Origin: Neorhodopirellula lusitana
GTDB taxonomy: Bacteria > Planctomycetota > Planctomycetia > Pirellulales > Pirellulaceae
Direction of reading: 5' to 3'
DNA length: 64,000 nucleotides
Assembly (NCBI RefSeq): GCF_900182915.1
Contig: NZ_FXUG01000002.1
Span: forward strand, 496,001-560,000
Shown here: one piece after another, positions 17,474 through 26,213 of the stretch
Layout: every line of letters starts with the position of its first letter
Numbering within the stretch: the first letter of the stretch is position 1
Program-made: the position numbers and the translations under genes
The notes under the pieces: generated by a model
The model's input: the letters and a program-made list of their open reading frames with translations, nothing else
What the model was told of the DNA's origin: nothing
The model's database searches: none

Positions 17474-17583
17474 GGGTAACGTTGACCATCACCGGTCAGT
17501 GGGGCATAGTGGAGGCGGTAGCATGCCGAAGGCAACCGCCGGAGCGGAGAAAATACCTGATCCTGTGCATGGTTTGGTTACCC
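17474..17583. repeat. attC-like palindromic site overlapping the stop of the 217-aa gene
   Basis: GGGTAACGTTGACCATCACC (from 17474) pairs, with a few unpaired bases, with CCTGTGCATGGTTTGGTTACCC (17562-17583; the last 7 bases are GTTACCC). Inner arms GGCGGT and ACCGCC (about 17514 and 17534) also pair. Ends of the form AAC...GTT with extrahelical bases are the hallmark of integron attC sites. The stop codon TAA of the 217-aa gene lies inside one end box, as is common in gene cassettes. The first 20 bases match the site at 18250 in the pattern TAACGxTxAxCxTCACCGG. Confidence 0.5.
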
Positions 17584-18231
17584 CGTGTTGTCAGTGATCA
17601 CGAACAGCACAGGACCATCCTCGTCCAACAATGGAAAATAGATGCCTGTAATCGCAAGTAAAGCGAACGGACGATCAGGTTCGGCTGATTGCGTATCACC
17701 GACCAATGGCCATTCAATGTGATCGACGACGTCGTATGAGTGAGCAAGGCGATATAGTGTTTCGCGAAGGAATGATCCGGCCTCGCCGTTTTCGGCAGGG
17801 ATTTGCCAGTCGACGTCTTCAAGTAGTACGGCAACACGATCCGTATTCGCCGTCGCCGAATTAAGATCGTCTGAGGTCACCTGCCGCACGCGAATGGGTT
17901 TCCGCAATTCTGGATCATCGCTGAATTGGCAATATGCATCGAGTCCGGCCTGGAACAGATCGACAGCAGCATCGTCTGAGAGTTTCAACGCGTTTCCACG
18001 GTAAAGTGATCGCATTTCAATCGCACGATCTGCCATCTGCCGACCGAGTGGCAGCACATCGAAGCAACGGTGAAGTGCATCCTCCGACAAATCCCAAGTC
18101 AGGAAGTGCATGCGGAAATCACCATATGGATCGTCGTATGCAGCTCCGAAATCGAAAGAAGGATCCGCGCCGACTTCCGCATCAATGACGCTATGCCAAT
18201 GGCGTAACCAAGAACGTCGACGATCTTCCAA
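17578..18231 (-). CDS. Hypothetical acidic protein, possible gene cassette, 217 aa
   Basis: Starts at a TTG (18231) with GGGAGCAGAGG just upstream. The protein is acidic and soluble, with no signal peptide or membrane segment. It has a run of Asp/Tyr/Phe near the N-terminus (DPSFDFGAAYDDPYGDFR), and the last third has short hydrophobic strands (FALLAITGIYFPLLDEDGP). I do not recognise the family. Its stop codon lies inside an attC-like palindrome, and another such site lies directly upstream of its start, which is the arrangement expected of an integron-type cassette. Confidence 0.55.
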   Translation of the reverse strand: MEDRRRSWLRHWHSVIDAEVGADPSFDFGAAYDDPYGDFRMHFLTWDLSEDALHRCFDVLPLGRQMADRAIEMRSLYRGNALKLSDDAAVDLFQAGLDAYCQFSDDPELRKPIRVRQVTSDDLNSATANTDRVAVLLEDVDWQIPAENGEAGSFLRETLYRLAHSYDVVDHIEWPLVGDTQSAEPDRPFALLAITGIYFPLLDEDGPVLFVITDNTG

Positions 18232-18249
18232 GGCCTCTGCTCCCTATTG

Positions 18250-18316
18250 GATAACGATCAGCGTCACCGGGCGGCGGAAACCAGGCAACCACTTGTGGAA
18301 AGGCACCACCGCCGCT
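18250..18316. repeat. Partial attC-like site, interrupted by the group II intron
   Basis: GGATAACGATCAGCGTCACC is followed by GCGGCGG (about 18273) and the complementary CCGCCGC (about 18310). The left end shares the pattern TAACGxTxAxCxTCACCGG with the site at 17474. The expected right arm (ending in GTTATCC on the other strand) is missing: the group II intron begins three bases later, and the arm is not found beyond the intron either. Confidence 0.45.
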
Positions 18317-18318
18317 TC

Positions 18319-18948
18319 GTGCGTAGTACGCCCAACATGGGCGTGATCTTGTGGGGTGCCGCTTCCTTCGGAAAGCCAGTCCCCTGTACTTCGTTCCGGT
18401 TCCTCCCATGGGAGTCATCATACCAGATGGATAGCTCATAAGAAGAAAAGTACGAGGCGAGGGCAACTGCGGAAGGGTGACCGACCGTGGGAAGGAAGCC
18501 TGCGAAGATGATCGTGAAGGCAGTGACACCATCGTGCTGGACATCTTCTCGCCAAGACCTGCCAGGTTTCGAATAGAATCCTCATGCGAGGCCAACGACT
18601 CCAGGCGAGCGGGCTGCTGACCGCGAAGACAAACCGGAAGAAAGGGCGTAGGGAAATGGGAAGCTTGGGCAGGGACAGATCACGACTCTTATTTGGGGAG
18701 ATCTCAGAGCCTTCAGCGACATTGGCAGTGCGTACCCGTGAGTAGGGGTTGCCCGAAAGACGGGGCGGATGCGCCAACGCATGCCGTGCGATGAGAAGTC
18801 AGCATCGGCCATAGTACTGAGATTCCGCATTCCAGCGGAAACAGGAAGGGCCTCACGTCACTTCACAAGCAACGAACCACCCATGACCTCGAACCGCACG
18901 TGCGGTTCTGAGGTAGGGGAGACCGGCTCAACCGGACTTCCCTACCCC
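18319..18948 (+). mobile_element. ORF-less group II intron remnant
   Basis: The 5' end is GTGCG at 18319, followed by TAGTACGCCCAACATGGGCG and TCTTGTGGGGTG, typical of the first domain of bacterial group II introns. Near 18765-18810 the sequence reads GCCAACGCATGCCGTGCGATGAGAAGTC and GGCCATAGTA, the region just before the reverse transcriptase gene of many such introns. The RT gene itself is gone except for perhaps its first codons. At the 3' end, CGCACGTGCGGTTCTGAGG resembles the second strand of domain V, and GGTAGGGGAG...CTTCCCTACC (18912-18945) forms a domain VI-like stem. The GNRA loop and first strand of domain V are not recognisable, so splicing is doubtful. The exact 3' end is uncertain by a few bases. 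Confidence 0.7.
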
Positions 18949-18963
18949 TCTCTCTTGATCTCA

Positions 18964-19020
18964 AACGATTGAGAACAATCGTTCTACTTTTGATCCGACG
19001 CGATTGAGGGCAATCGTTTT
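18964..19020 (+). terminator. Twin hairpins, second followed by TTTT
   Basis: AACGATTG-AGAA-CAATCGTT (18964-18983) and CGATTG-AGGG-CAATCG-TTTT (19001-19020) are two stem-loops with the same stem and different tetraloops. The second, with its T-run, looks like a rho-independent terminator on the plus strand, directly after the group II intron. The function is inferred from shape only. Confidence 0.5.
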
Positions 19021-19233
19021 GTTCTCGCAAAGAGGATGGTCGGCTCATTCATGGGCAAACGCGGATTGTCTGAGCAAAGGGGGAAGACTTGTGGGTAATC
19101 GTCGGCTTGTTAAGGGGCCTTTTGCTGAAGGAACTTTTACAAGATCCACTACGGCTACTCTCTTTGGTCGCTTTCGAGGTGAAGACTGGCCTTATCGCAG
19201 AGGGTCGCAACCCCCAGCCTTTTGACTGTCGAA

Positions 19234-19285
19234 CGCTAGCCCCGGTTGGCGAGCGGAACCGTGGTTCGCGTTCAAGCGGCTAACG
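19234..19285. repeat. 52-bp imperfect palindrome
   Basis: CGCTAGCC (19234-19241) pairs with GGCTAACG (19278-19285) with one mismatch, and inside it GAACC-GT-GGTTC forms a tight hairpin. The GGCTAACG end resembles dispersed planctomycete intergenic repeats and, on the minus strand, an attC-like GTTAGCC box. Apart from this and the twin hairpins, nothing gene-like is seen between 18950 and 19354. Confidence 0.4.
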
Positions 19286-19354
19286 TGTATAGGTTTGAAT
19301 AAAAGGGCTGCGCCGGTGCGTTAGGCACGCCGGTACGCTAGGATCGCCCGAGCG

Positions 19355-21109
19355 CTAGACCAGCCAGCGGACTTGGAATGGCCGGAGGTTCAGGCTCTCG
19401 GTGGGGTCGAGTTGTTCTTCCGCCAGGACGTCTTGTTGGTAGATCACTCCCACTTGTTCGGGCGTCACGGCACGTGGTTGATCGCTCAGGTTGGCGATCA
19501 TTGTCAGTGTGTCGCCATCGGGATGTTTTCGAACGAATCCGACCAAGCCGTCGCGGGGCAGGTCCAGGACTTCTTGGGTGGCGATTGGATCGAACGCGAC
19601 CTGTTCTTTTCGTACGTCGAGTAGACGTTGATAGCCCTCAAAGACTCGCCGTTGCAATGAGTCGGCGGGTTCCAATACGGCTTCTAGTTCGGCGACGGTG
19701 TATTTGTGACGATTGATGCGTCGCGGGATTCCGGACGCTTCCACGCCTTCGATGTCGCTTGGTGAACCGACCAACGAGTGAAAGTAGATCGCTGGGATGC
19801 CACGCATCGACAGCATCACCGCTTGGGTCGCCAGGAAACGCCGTGAGTGTTCGGCAGGTGAAACGGAGCGGCGATCGGCGACAGCGTCCAGATAGGTGAT
19901 GTTCAGTTCGTAGGGGCTTTCCGTGCCGTCGCCATTGGCACGCATCCCCACCTTGCCGCCACGGTCCAGGACGAGTGCGGCGAGTGCATTGATTCGTTCA
20001 GGTGGTACTAGGCCCTCGGCGGGGCGGACGCCGATCCCGTCATGGGATGCTGTGAAGTTGAAATAGGTTGTTTGGTCAGTCGGAAGATTCAGCGAACGCA
20101 TCCAGTCGGCTAACACGCCGCTGTCGCCGCTGTGGATTGCGTCCAGTAAAAGTGGTGGCAAACTGAACTGGTAGACCATCTGGGCTTCGTCATCGCCGTT
20201 ACCGAAGTAGCTGATGTTTTCAGCGTGAGGCACATTCGTTTCGGTCAAGATGATCGTGCCGGGAACGGCCTGGTCCAGCACATGTCGCATCAAGCGGACG
20301 GCGGCGTGCGTTTGCGGGAGGTGCAAACAGGTGGTGCCGATTTCTTTCCACAGGAACGCGATTGCATCCAGGCGAATGATGCGTGCACCGCGGACGGCAT
20401 ACTCCACCAGTGTTTCGATCATGCGCAGCATGACTTCAGGATTGGAGTAATTCAGGTCGACTTGGTCGGCACTGAAGGTGGTCCAAACGTTGAGTTCGCC
20501 GGACTTGGCGTCAAAACGAGTCAGCAGGGGGAGGCTGCGGGGCCGGATGACGGAAGAGAGATCGGTATCGGGATCGGCGGTGCAGTAGAAGTCGGCGTGC
20601 TCTTCATCACCGGCCAAGAACTTTTGGAACCACTCGTGTTTCTGGGAAGAGTGGTTCAGGACGAGGTCGTACATCAGGTCAAAGTCTTGGCCTAAACTTT
20701 GAATGTCATCCCAGGTCCCGAATGCCGGATCGACGGCGAGGTAATCGGCTACGGAGAAACCGTCGTCGCTTGTTGATGGACAGAACGGCAACAAATGAAC
20801 GCACCGGATGCGTTTATCGAGTTCATGCCGGACTAGAAAGTCGTGTTGTGCATTCAGGGGCGCGGTGTCGCCATCGCTGACTTGATCGGCATAGGTGATT
20901 AGCACGACGTCGCGGTGATCCCACAGCGGTGTGCCAATGGTTGCGTCGGAAGTGTTTGCGTCGGGTTCGGTCTGGGGTGTTGCTTTGCGACAACGTTCGA
21001 TCAGACGCTCGAGTCCATCGGCGAGAAGGTCGGGAACGGTTCCGTAAACATCCGCGATCCGCTTACGTGTTTGTTGTAAATCCGCTTTCTCGTCGAGGTT
21101 TTGGCTCAC
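19355..21109 (-). CDS. GH13 sugar phosphorylase (sucrose/glucosylglycerate phosphorylase type), 584 aa
   Basis: The fold and length fit GH13 subfamily 18. [14 protein letters not shown] carries the nucleophile Asp, [17 protein letters not shown] the acid/base Glu, and [14 protein letters not shown] the third acid. The phrase [17 protein letters not shown] is typical of the group. Members phosphorolyse sucrose, glucosylglycerate or related glucosides. The N-terminal helical extension of about 60 residues and the neighbouring glycosyltransferase favour a glucosylglycerate-type substrate over sucrose; this is an inference. The GTG start overlaps the glycosyltransferase stop (GTGA), so the two are coupled. 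Cytoplasmic. Confidence 0.85.
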   Translation of the reverse strand: MSQNLDEKADLQQTRKRIADVYGTVPDLLADGLERLIERCRKATPQTEPDANTSDATIGTPLWDHRDVVLITYADQVSDGDTAPLNAQHDFLVRHELDKRIRCVHLLPFCPSTSDDGFSVADYLAVDPAFGTWDDIQSLGQDFDLMYDLVLNHSSQKHEWFQKFLAGDEEHADFYCTADPDTDLSSVIRPRSLPLLTRFDAKSGELNVWTTFSADQVDLNYSNPEVMLRMIETLVEYAVRGARIIRLDAIAFLWKEIGTTCLHLPQTHAAVRLMRHVLDQAVPGTIILTETNVPHAENISYFGNGDDEAQMVYQFSLPPLLLDAIHSGDSGVLADWMRSLNLPTDQTTYFNFTASHDGIGVRPAEGLVPPERINALAALVLDRGGKVGMRANGDGTESPYELNITYLDAVADRRSVSPAEHSRRFLATQAVMLSMRGIPAIYFHSLVGSPSDIEGVEASGIPRRINRHKYTVAELEAVLEPADSLQRRVFEGYQRLLDVRKEQVAFDPIATQEVLDLPRDGLVGFVRKHPDGDTLTMIANLSDQPRAVTPEQVGVIYQQDVLAEEQLDPTESLNLRPFQVRWLV

Positions 21110-22371
21110 AAGTTGTCCTGTCCGGTGAAGTGGGTAACGAGCGATCGCAGTTTTCGCCGCAACACGCCGTAAGAGAAAAACGCTCGGCCAATCTCATAAT
21201 TGAAATCGACCATTTCGTCACGAAATGCCTTGTCGTGAATGATCTTTTCGACTTTGGCGACTACGTCCTTGGTTAAGTATCCGTCCATCGAAATCACCCT
21301 GGCACCCTTGGGCTCAATGTCGGCAACGTAGATGGAGTAACGGTTCACGAGTACCGGTTTGCGGTAATAGAACGCCTCCAATAACGCGTTTCCAAAGCCT
21401 TCGTAAATGCTGGGGTACGTAATGAAATCGGCTTGTGAATAGGCGTCCGCCAGCGTGTAGATGCGATTGCCTTCGGCATCTTTGCCGCGTTTGTCGCCGA
21501 CCTGTTTGTCGACCAGACGTAAGTCAACGCCGCTCGCTTCGGCCAAGTCTTTGAGGACTTGCAGGTACTCGTCCCCCTCATCGCCACTGGCGTGTGAGAT
21601 CACGAGTTTGCATCGATCGTCCTTCAATGCCGCGACCAACGCGATGGCATGTTCGATGCCTTTGCGAGGTACGACACGGGTCGGTTGTAAGAACAGAATG
21701 TCGTTTTCGTCGAGGCCGATGTCTTTGCGGAAATGGCTTGCGTACTCGTCCGCTTCGGGTGGCGGGGTTTCAAAGTCCAAGACGTTTGGCACCAGCATCG
21801 AAGAGACGCCACGGCGGTGCGAAAGGTCTTCCTGGGCAAACGAGTTGATTGTCACGTTTTGGATTTGTGGCAACGCAGGTGGGAACGCCATCCACAACAT
21901 GTCCGTCACGGCACTGACGCTGAATCGGTCCCGTTCCCAATAAAAGTCGTGGTGGTGAGCGATGGTTGGGAACCCGGTTTCAGCGATGAAGTTGGTCAAC
22001 GCCACACCGAGCGGAAGGTTCATCGGAATGCACAGAGCGTTTTGGACGATCAGCAAGTCCAGGTCGTAACGTCGTGTGAATTCGTAAAGGGTTCCCTTCA
22101 GGTAATCAGCCAGCGTGTAGATCCGCTGGGTCACATCGGGTGTTCGGGTTCGCGTGCCGAAGGCGCGTCGATTGATCCACTGGATGTCGGGGTGGTCAAA
22201 GAAGGCGTGCGGCACAACCATCGAAACCGATGGGTCGCGGTCGCTCTTGCCGCTATACCAGTGGCTGACGTGGCGATGGTCCCACAGAACCTTGGCCCAT
22301 TTTGCACTCTCCAGCGAGACACCGTCGGTCCCGGCGAATCGCGTTCCTACAAAACCGATTTGAACGCCCAT
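21106..22371 (-). CDS. GT4-like glycosyltransferase, 421 aa
   Basis: From [29 protein letters not shown] the protein has the two Rossmann domains of GT-B enzymes, with [20 protein letters not shown] in the middle and [25 protein letters not shown] (the E-x7-E region) near the C-terminus. The ATG at 22371 is chosen because the glycosyltransferase fold begins there; an ATG at 22383 is also possible. Partnered with a GH13 phosphorylase and a HAD phosphatase, it may make a mannosylated or glucosylated glycerate solute. Rhodopirellula baltica is known to accumulate mannosylglucosylglycerate, but the donor and acceptor cannot be read here. Confidence 0.75.
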   Translation of the reverse strand: MGVQIGFVGTRFAGTDGVSLESAKWAKVLWDHRHVSHWYSGKSDRDPSVSMVVPHAFFDHPDIQWINRRAFGTRTRTPDVTQRIYTLADYLKGTLYEFTRRYDLDLLIVQNALCIPMNLPLGVALTNFIAETGFPTIAHHHDFYWERDRFSVSAVTDMLWMAFPPALPQIQNVTINSFAQEDLSHRRGVSSMLVPNVLDFETPPPEADEYASHFRKDIGLDENDILFLQPTRVVPRKGIEHAIALVAALKDDRCKLVISHASGDEGDEYLQVLKDLAEASGVDLRLVDKQVGDKRGKDAEGNRIYTLADAYSQADFITYPSIYEGFGNALLEAFYYRKPVLVNRYSIYVADIEPKGARVISMDGYLTKDVVAKVEKIIHDKAFRDEMVDFNYEIGRAFFSYGVLRRKLRSLVTHFTGQDNL

Positions 22372-22488
22372 CGCTGTTGCCATTCCTAGGGTGAAAGTCG
22401 TCGTTCGACGTGGCACAGGCCACCAGCGTAGTCGTCCGCGTCACGGGTCGTGCGGTGACACTTGAACTGCAGGTTGCTTATATCCAGA

Positions 22489-23292
22489 CTACTCGAAACA
22501 CTGTACTAGCTGATTCCATGCGGTGAGTACCACATCGGGTAATAAGTTTTCGCATGCTGCGTGATCTTCCCGTAAACGCAAACTACGGGCATCAGCGGCA
22601 AACAAAGCCGTTTGCAAGCCCGCCTGATTTGCGGCAAAAACATCATTAAGCATGTCATTGCCAACGTAGACGGCTTGGTTGGGGCGTAATCCGATGCAGG
22701 CCAGCGACGCGACCAAGCGGTCAAACATTAGCGTTCCAGGCTTGGAAGCCAGGTAACGATTGGAGAAATGACACAGATCGAGTTCGAAGACGGTCTCGAG
22801 TGGGCCACCGATCAAATCTTCGACAATGGGGACGGTGTAGGCCTGGGCGTTGCTGACAATTCCCAGTTTGCGTCCCGAGCGGGCGACTTCGTCTAGCGCG
22901 TCTTTCGCACCCGGCATCGGCCATGTTGGATTATTGCGTGCCTCAAGTTCCGCCATCATGGTGGCGACGGCACCAGGATCGTTGGCCACGTCGAGACGAT
23001 TGGACTGCACTAAGACATGTTGCCAAATATCTAAGAGTTCCACTTCGGGGCGCGGATTGGACTCGCTCAGTCGAGCTGAATTGACTTCTTGTATTCGCTG
23101 GCGAATCGCGTGGTTGTCATTGTCGGCGCAGTCGGCGGTTCCGACTTCACCGCTGCCGCTGATGACGAGCGTTCCATAGATGTCGATAATCACCGCCTGG
23201 ACGTCCGACAGCTTTTTTAGTTGAGCGGTGGCCGATGTGGGGATCGGTTCCAGCGGTTGACGGTTTTGGATAACAGGTGCAAGTGGAGACAT
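22489..23292 (-). CDS. HAD-family hydrolase, 267 aa
   Basis: The four HAD motifs are visible: VIIDIYGTLV (nucleophile Asp, near residue 37), LGIVSNAQAYTVP (Ser), the Lys in YLASKPGTLMFDRL, and VYVGNDMLNDVFAANQAG (acidic pair). A helical cap lies between motifs I and II, as in small phosphatases of the phosphoglycolate-phosphatase type. It starts two bases after the holB stop and lies upstream of the glycosyltransferase, so a sugar- or glyceryl-phosphate substrate is plausible but not shown. Confidence 0.8.
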   Translation of the reverse strand: MSPLAPVIQNRQPLEPIPTSATAQLKKLSDVQAVIIDIYGTLVISGSGEVGTADCADNDNHAIRQRIQEVNSARLSESNPRPEVELLDIWQHVLVQSNRLDVANDPGAVATMMAELEARNNPTWPMPGAKDALDEVARSGRKLGIVSNAQAYTVPIVEDLIGGPLETVFELDLCHFSNRYLASKPGTLMFDRLVASLACIGLRPNQAVYVGNDMLNDVFAANQAGLQTALFAADARSLRLREDHAACENLLPDVVLTAWNQLVQCFE

Positions 23293-23294
23293 GG

Positions 23295-24380
23295 TTAACC
23301 AATCCCGCCGCGGTCACCCGTCGTTGCGAGCGTGAGGTCGGTGGCATAGCAATCGACCAGCGTGTTCATGTTCGCGCTGCGGTCGATCTCGCGAAAGACG
23401 CGTAAAGTTCGATCGAGTCGGTTACGTGTGGCTTCGTCGAAGTTGCCTTGCAAGGCGGTGCTGCGAAGCACGCCGCGATAATGTTGAACAGCGATCGCAC
23501 ATAGGTCACGCATGGCGGCGCGGCGTAGGGGTGCTTCCTTTTTGCTAACGCTATCAAGGTGTTCGTTGATGCAGCGAGCGACCACGACGGGATCCGGCAC
23601 AGGGGCGGCCAGTTGAGCGAGCAACTTACCACGCAGTTCGCCACTTTGTCCGCTGGCCAACCGAGTGGCGACCTGCATGTCGCCGGCGGAAAGCTCCAGG
23701 GCGTCGCTTAATGTTTCGTCGCTGTAATTCGGCGGATCGTCGATCGCTTCGTTGTAACGGGCCAGGTGTTGACGCAACAACGTCCGGCCGTCATCGCCGG
23801 TAGGGCTGACGAACCGCATTGTTTGGCATCGCGACCGGATTGTTGGCAACTGCTTTTGTTCGCTGGTACCAATCAGGATGATTAACGCGTTGGAAGGTGG
23901 CTCTTCGAGCGTTTTCAATAAGCAGTTCGCGCCTTCCTCGTTCAGGAAGTCAGCGTCATGCAGGATGGCGACTTTGCGAGCACCTTGCATGGGACGTAAA
24001 TGAACGTCGTGGCAGAATCCTTCTTGCAGACGAGCATCCACCGGACCGATCAACGCCTCCAGAGGAATCAGTGTCCGGTCGGCCGGCTTGCTGACCTGAA
24101 TCAGATCGGGATGTGTCCCAGCACGCACTTGGACGCAATCCGGGCAGGTCCCGCACGGGTTCAAGTCGGATGACTTGTTTTTGCGGCACAAAACGGTTTG
24201 CGCCACCAGCATCGCAGTGGCTGTTTTACCGACCCCTGGTGATCCCACAAACAACAGGCTGCCACCCAGTCGGCCCTTGCCGATCGCGATTTTGAGCGCT
24301 GTTTGGATCCAGTCGTGACCGACCAGTTGATCCCATGTTGCGGGGAAGGCTGGTGGTGGAGGGGATGATGATTTTGCCAA
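23295..24380 (-). CDS. holB: DNA polymerase III delta-prime subunit (clamp loader)
   Basis: AAA+ clamp-loader protein. Walker A is GSPGVGKT (46-53). Four cysteines follow (C65, C76, C79, C82; CGTCPDC), forming the usual clamp-loader zinc site. The Walker B region is KVAILHDADFLNEEGANCLL, and the SRC motif (TIRSRCQTM) follows. The C-terminal third is helical. The length (361 aa) fits delta-prime rather than DnaX, which is longer. It is part of the minus-strand operon rpiB-holB-HAD. Confidence 0.9.
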   Translation of the reverse strand: MAKSSSPPPPAFPATWDQLVGHDWIQTALKIAIGKGRLGGSLLFVGSPGVGKTATAMLVAQTVLCRKNKSSDLNPCGTCPDCVQVRAGTHPDLIQVSKPADRTLIPLEALIGPVDARLQEGFCHDVHLRPMQGARKVAILHDADFLNEEGANCLLKTLEEPPSNALIILIGTSEQKQLPTIRSRCQTMRFVSPTGDDGRTLLRQHLARYNEAIDDPPNYSDETLSDALELSAGDMQVATRLASGQSGELRGKLLAQLAAPVPDPVVVARCINEHLDSVSKKEAPLRRAAMRDLCAIAVQHYRGVLRSTALQGNFDEATRNRLDRTLRVFREIDRSANMNTLVDCYATDLTLATTGDRGGIG

Positions 24381-24398
24381 CGAAAGACTCGTGCCCTG

Positions 24399-24863
24399 TT
24401 AGATCGATTGCTGTGACGTGGCCACTTCCAGCTCGACCGCCGTGATTTTGTCGACGCGAGTGGTGTGCCGGCCAGATTCGAATTCCGTTCGCAACCACAT
24501 CAACACCAACTCGTCGATCGAGCGTTCGCCGATCAAATCGCCCGGCAAGCAAAGCACATTGATATCGTTGTGACGCCGAGACATCTCAACCATGACTTCG
24601 TCATAGCAGGGCGCGGCTCGAACGCCGGGGAACTTGTTGGCGACGATTGACATGCCAATCCCGGTGCCACAAATCAGGATGCCGCGATCCAACTCGCCCG
24701 CGGCGATTTTACGAGCGACCTTCTTGGCGTAATCGGGGTAGTCCACCGCATCGGCCGTGTCCGTGCCTTCATCGACGACTTGGAATCCTTCATTGGTCAA
24801 ACACTGACACAAGCGTGCCTTGATATGGATGCCACGATGGTCGCTGGCTATGCCGACTTTCAA
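24399..24863 (-). CDS. rpiB: Ribose-5-phosphate isomerase B
   Basis: Interconverts ribose-5-phosphate and ribulose-5-phosphate in the pentose phosphate pathway. The active-site residues are all present: SDHRG (D8, H9), GTGIGMSIVANK preceded by C65, and RRHND around H98. Length 154 aa is typical. A short C-terminal tail after the usual end is not part of the core. The ATG overlaps the stop of the upstream YrdC/LMW-PTP fusion gene (ATGA), and holB follows after an 18-bp gap. Confidence 0.95.
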   Translation of the reverse strand: MKVGIASDHRGIHIKARLCQCLTNEGFQVVDEGTDTADAVDYPDYAKKVARKIAAGELDRGILICGTGIGMSIVANKFPGVRAAPCYDEVMVEMSRRHNDINVLCLPGDLIGERSIDELVLMWLRTEFESGRHTTRVDKITAVELEVATSQQSI

Positions 24864-26194
24864 GTGAGGTCTCCGTGATGATGCGGGTCATCGGTATCGC
24901 CCCGGTCCAGGCCGTTTTTCGGAGGAACGTCTTCGTTTGCGGGGCCGGGGGCTTCGTTGCCATTATGGCCTTCTAGCGTCGCAGCGTCAGACGTATTTGG
25001 GAAAAAGTCGTCATCTAATGCTTCGATCCACTGTTCCAGTTCGCCACGCATCTGTTGGGCGCATTGTTCGTAGATATCCACGGGCATGCCGACCGGGTCG
25101 CTGATATCGCCCCCGTCGCGGCGAAGTGTGAAAACACGGTCTTTCCGATCGGGCCAGGCGGCTAAAATCGCATCGCGGTGTCGACGGGTCATCGTCAACA
25201 CCAGGTCCGACATCGACATCAAGGGATCGTCCAGCGGTTGACTGCAATGCCCGGTCAAATCCAGCCCTAAACGCCCCATTACCTCCACGGATTGAGGTGC
25301 AGCGCCGCTGCCGCGTCCGGCGGCGACACCGGCGGAGATCACGCGGACGACGTCTTCGCGACCAAATTTCTTGTGCAGCAGATCACGCAATAGCGTTTCA
25401 GCCATCGGACTGCGACAGGTATTCCCGGTGCAAACAATCGCAATGACGGGTTTCACAAACTGGTTCATGGCCGCTCGTTGAATCACACCTTCCCGCAGAA
25501 TCTGCCACGAATTGCCCGCCGCTCGGACAACCGTGCCTACTCCACCATAGCGACTCACGCCGTCGTCGAGCAGCAGTGGCAAATTGGCCTCCGGTGCGGA
25601 TCGGTCAATTTGTTCACTGAGTGCGGTGATTGTCGTCGCCCCGCGATTCGGTGAACTGGGGGAATCGGCCGGGGCGGGCTCGACGGGGAATTCCCCCCAG
25701 ATTAAGGGGGCGGACAGGTAGCGATGGATATGGCTGAGCAATCGGTGTTTGGAAACACGAGACGCTGCTTCTTTGCCCAGGCCTCCTGTCTTACCATCGC
25801 CGTTGGCGGGTTGTCGCAACAGCCGCTGGACTTCTTGAGGCAACATGCAAACGGCGGATCCGTCCGCTGAGCAGTCGCTGACCAAGGTCAGCGGCCCGGG
25901 AAAACAGCGTTCGGTGAGCCGCCGAGCTAGGAGCGTTTGCGGCAACAGGTAATCGCCAACGGATTCACTGCTGCGGATGCACAAGGCGATCTGGCCCCAC
26001 TGGAGGTTGCCGGTGGGATTCCCGTGTGAAATGATCTGGACCAGTTTTTTCACGGCATCGACGCACAATGCGCTAGCGACGAGACCGTAAACTGTCTCGC
26101 TGGGCAGGCCGATGACACCACCCTCGACCAGCGTTTGCACGCTGCGATGCACAATGTCTCGCGGGTCGTCGGTTTGCTGTAGGTCGTAGATCAT
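24860..26194 (-). CDS. YrdC/Sua5-like domain fused to low-molecular-weight protein-tyrosine phosphatase, 444 aa
   Basis: The N-terminal part (1-240) is a YrdC/Sua5 domain: PSETVYGLVA (31-40), FPGPLTLV (98-105) and TVVRAAGNSWQILREGVI (221-238). The KxRP motif that binds substrate in true threonylcarbamoyl-AMP synthases is replaced by ISHGNPTGN, so its tRNA-modification activity is doubtful. The C-terminal part (about 249-400) is an LMW-PTP with the P-loop CTGNTCRS (255-262) and a DPVGMPVDIYEQCAQQM segment containing the acid Asp. The last 45 residues are acidic and Pro/His-rich. It is the first gene of the operon with rpiB and holB. Confidence 0.85.
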   Translation of the reverse strand: MIYDLQQTDDPRDIVHRSVQTLVEGGVIGLPSETVYGLVASALCVDAVKKLVQIISHGNPTGNLQWGQIALCIRSSESVGDYLLPQTLLARRLTERCFPGPLTLVSDCSADGSAVCMLPQEVQRLLRQPANGDGKTGGLGKEAASRVSKHRLLSHIHRYLSAPLIWGEFPVEPAPADSPSSPNRGATTITALSEQIDRSAPEANLPLLLDDGVSRYGGVGTVVRAAGNSWQILREGVIQRAAMNQFVKPVIAIVCTGNTCRSPMAETLLRDLLHKKFGREDVVRVISAGVAAGRGSGAAPQSVEVMGRLGLDLTGHCSQPLDDPLMSMSDLVLTMTRRHRDAILAAWPDRKDRVFTLRRDGGDISDPVGMPVDIYEQCAQQMRGELEQWIEALDDDFFPNTSDAATLEGHNGNEAPGPANEDVPPKNGLDRGDTDDPHHHGDLT

Positions 26195-26213
26195 TCATCG
26201 CTATCCTAAGGGG

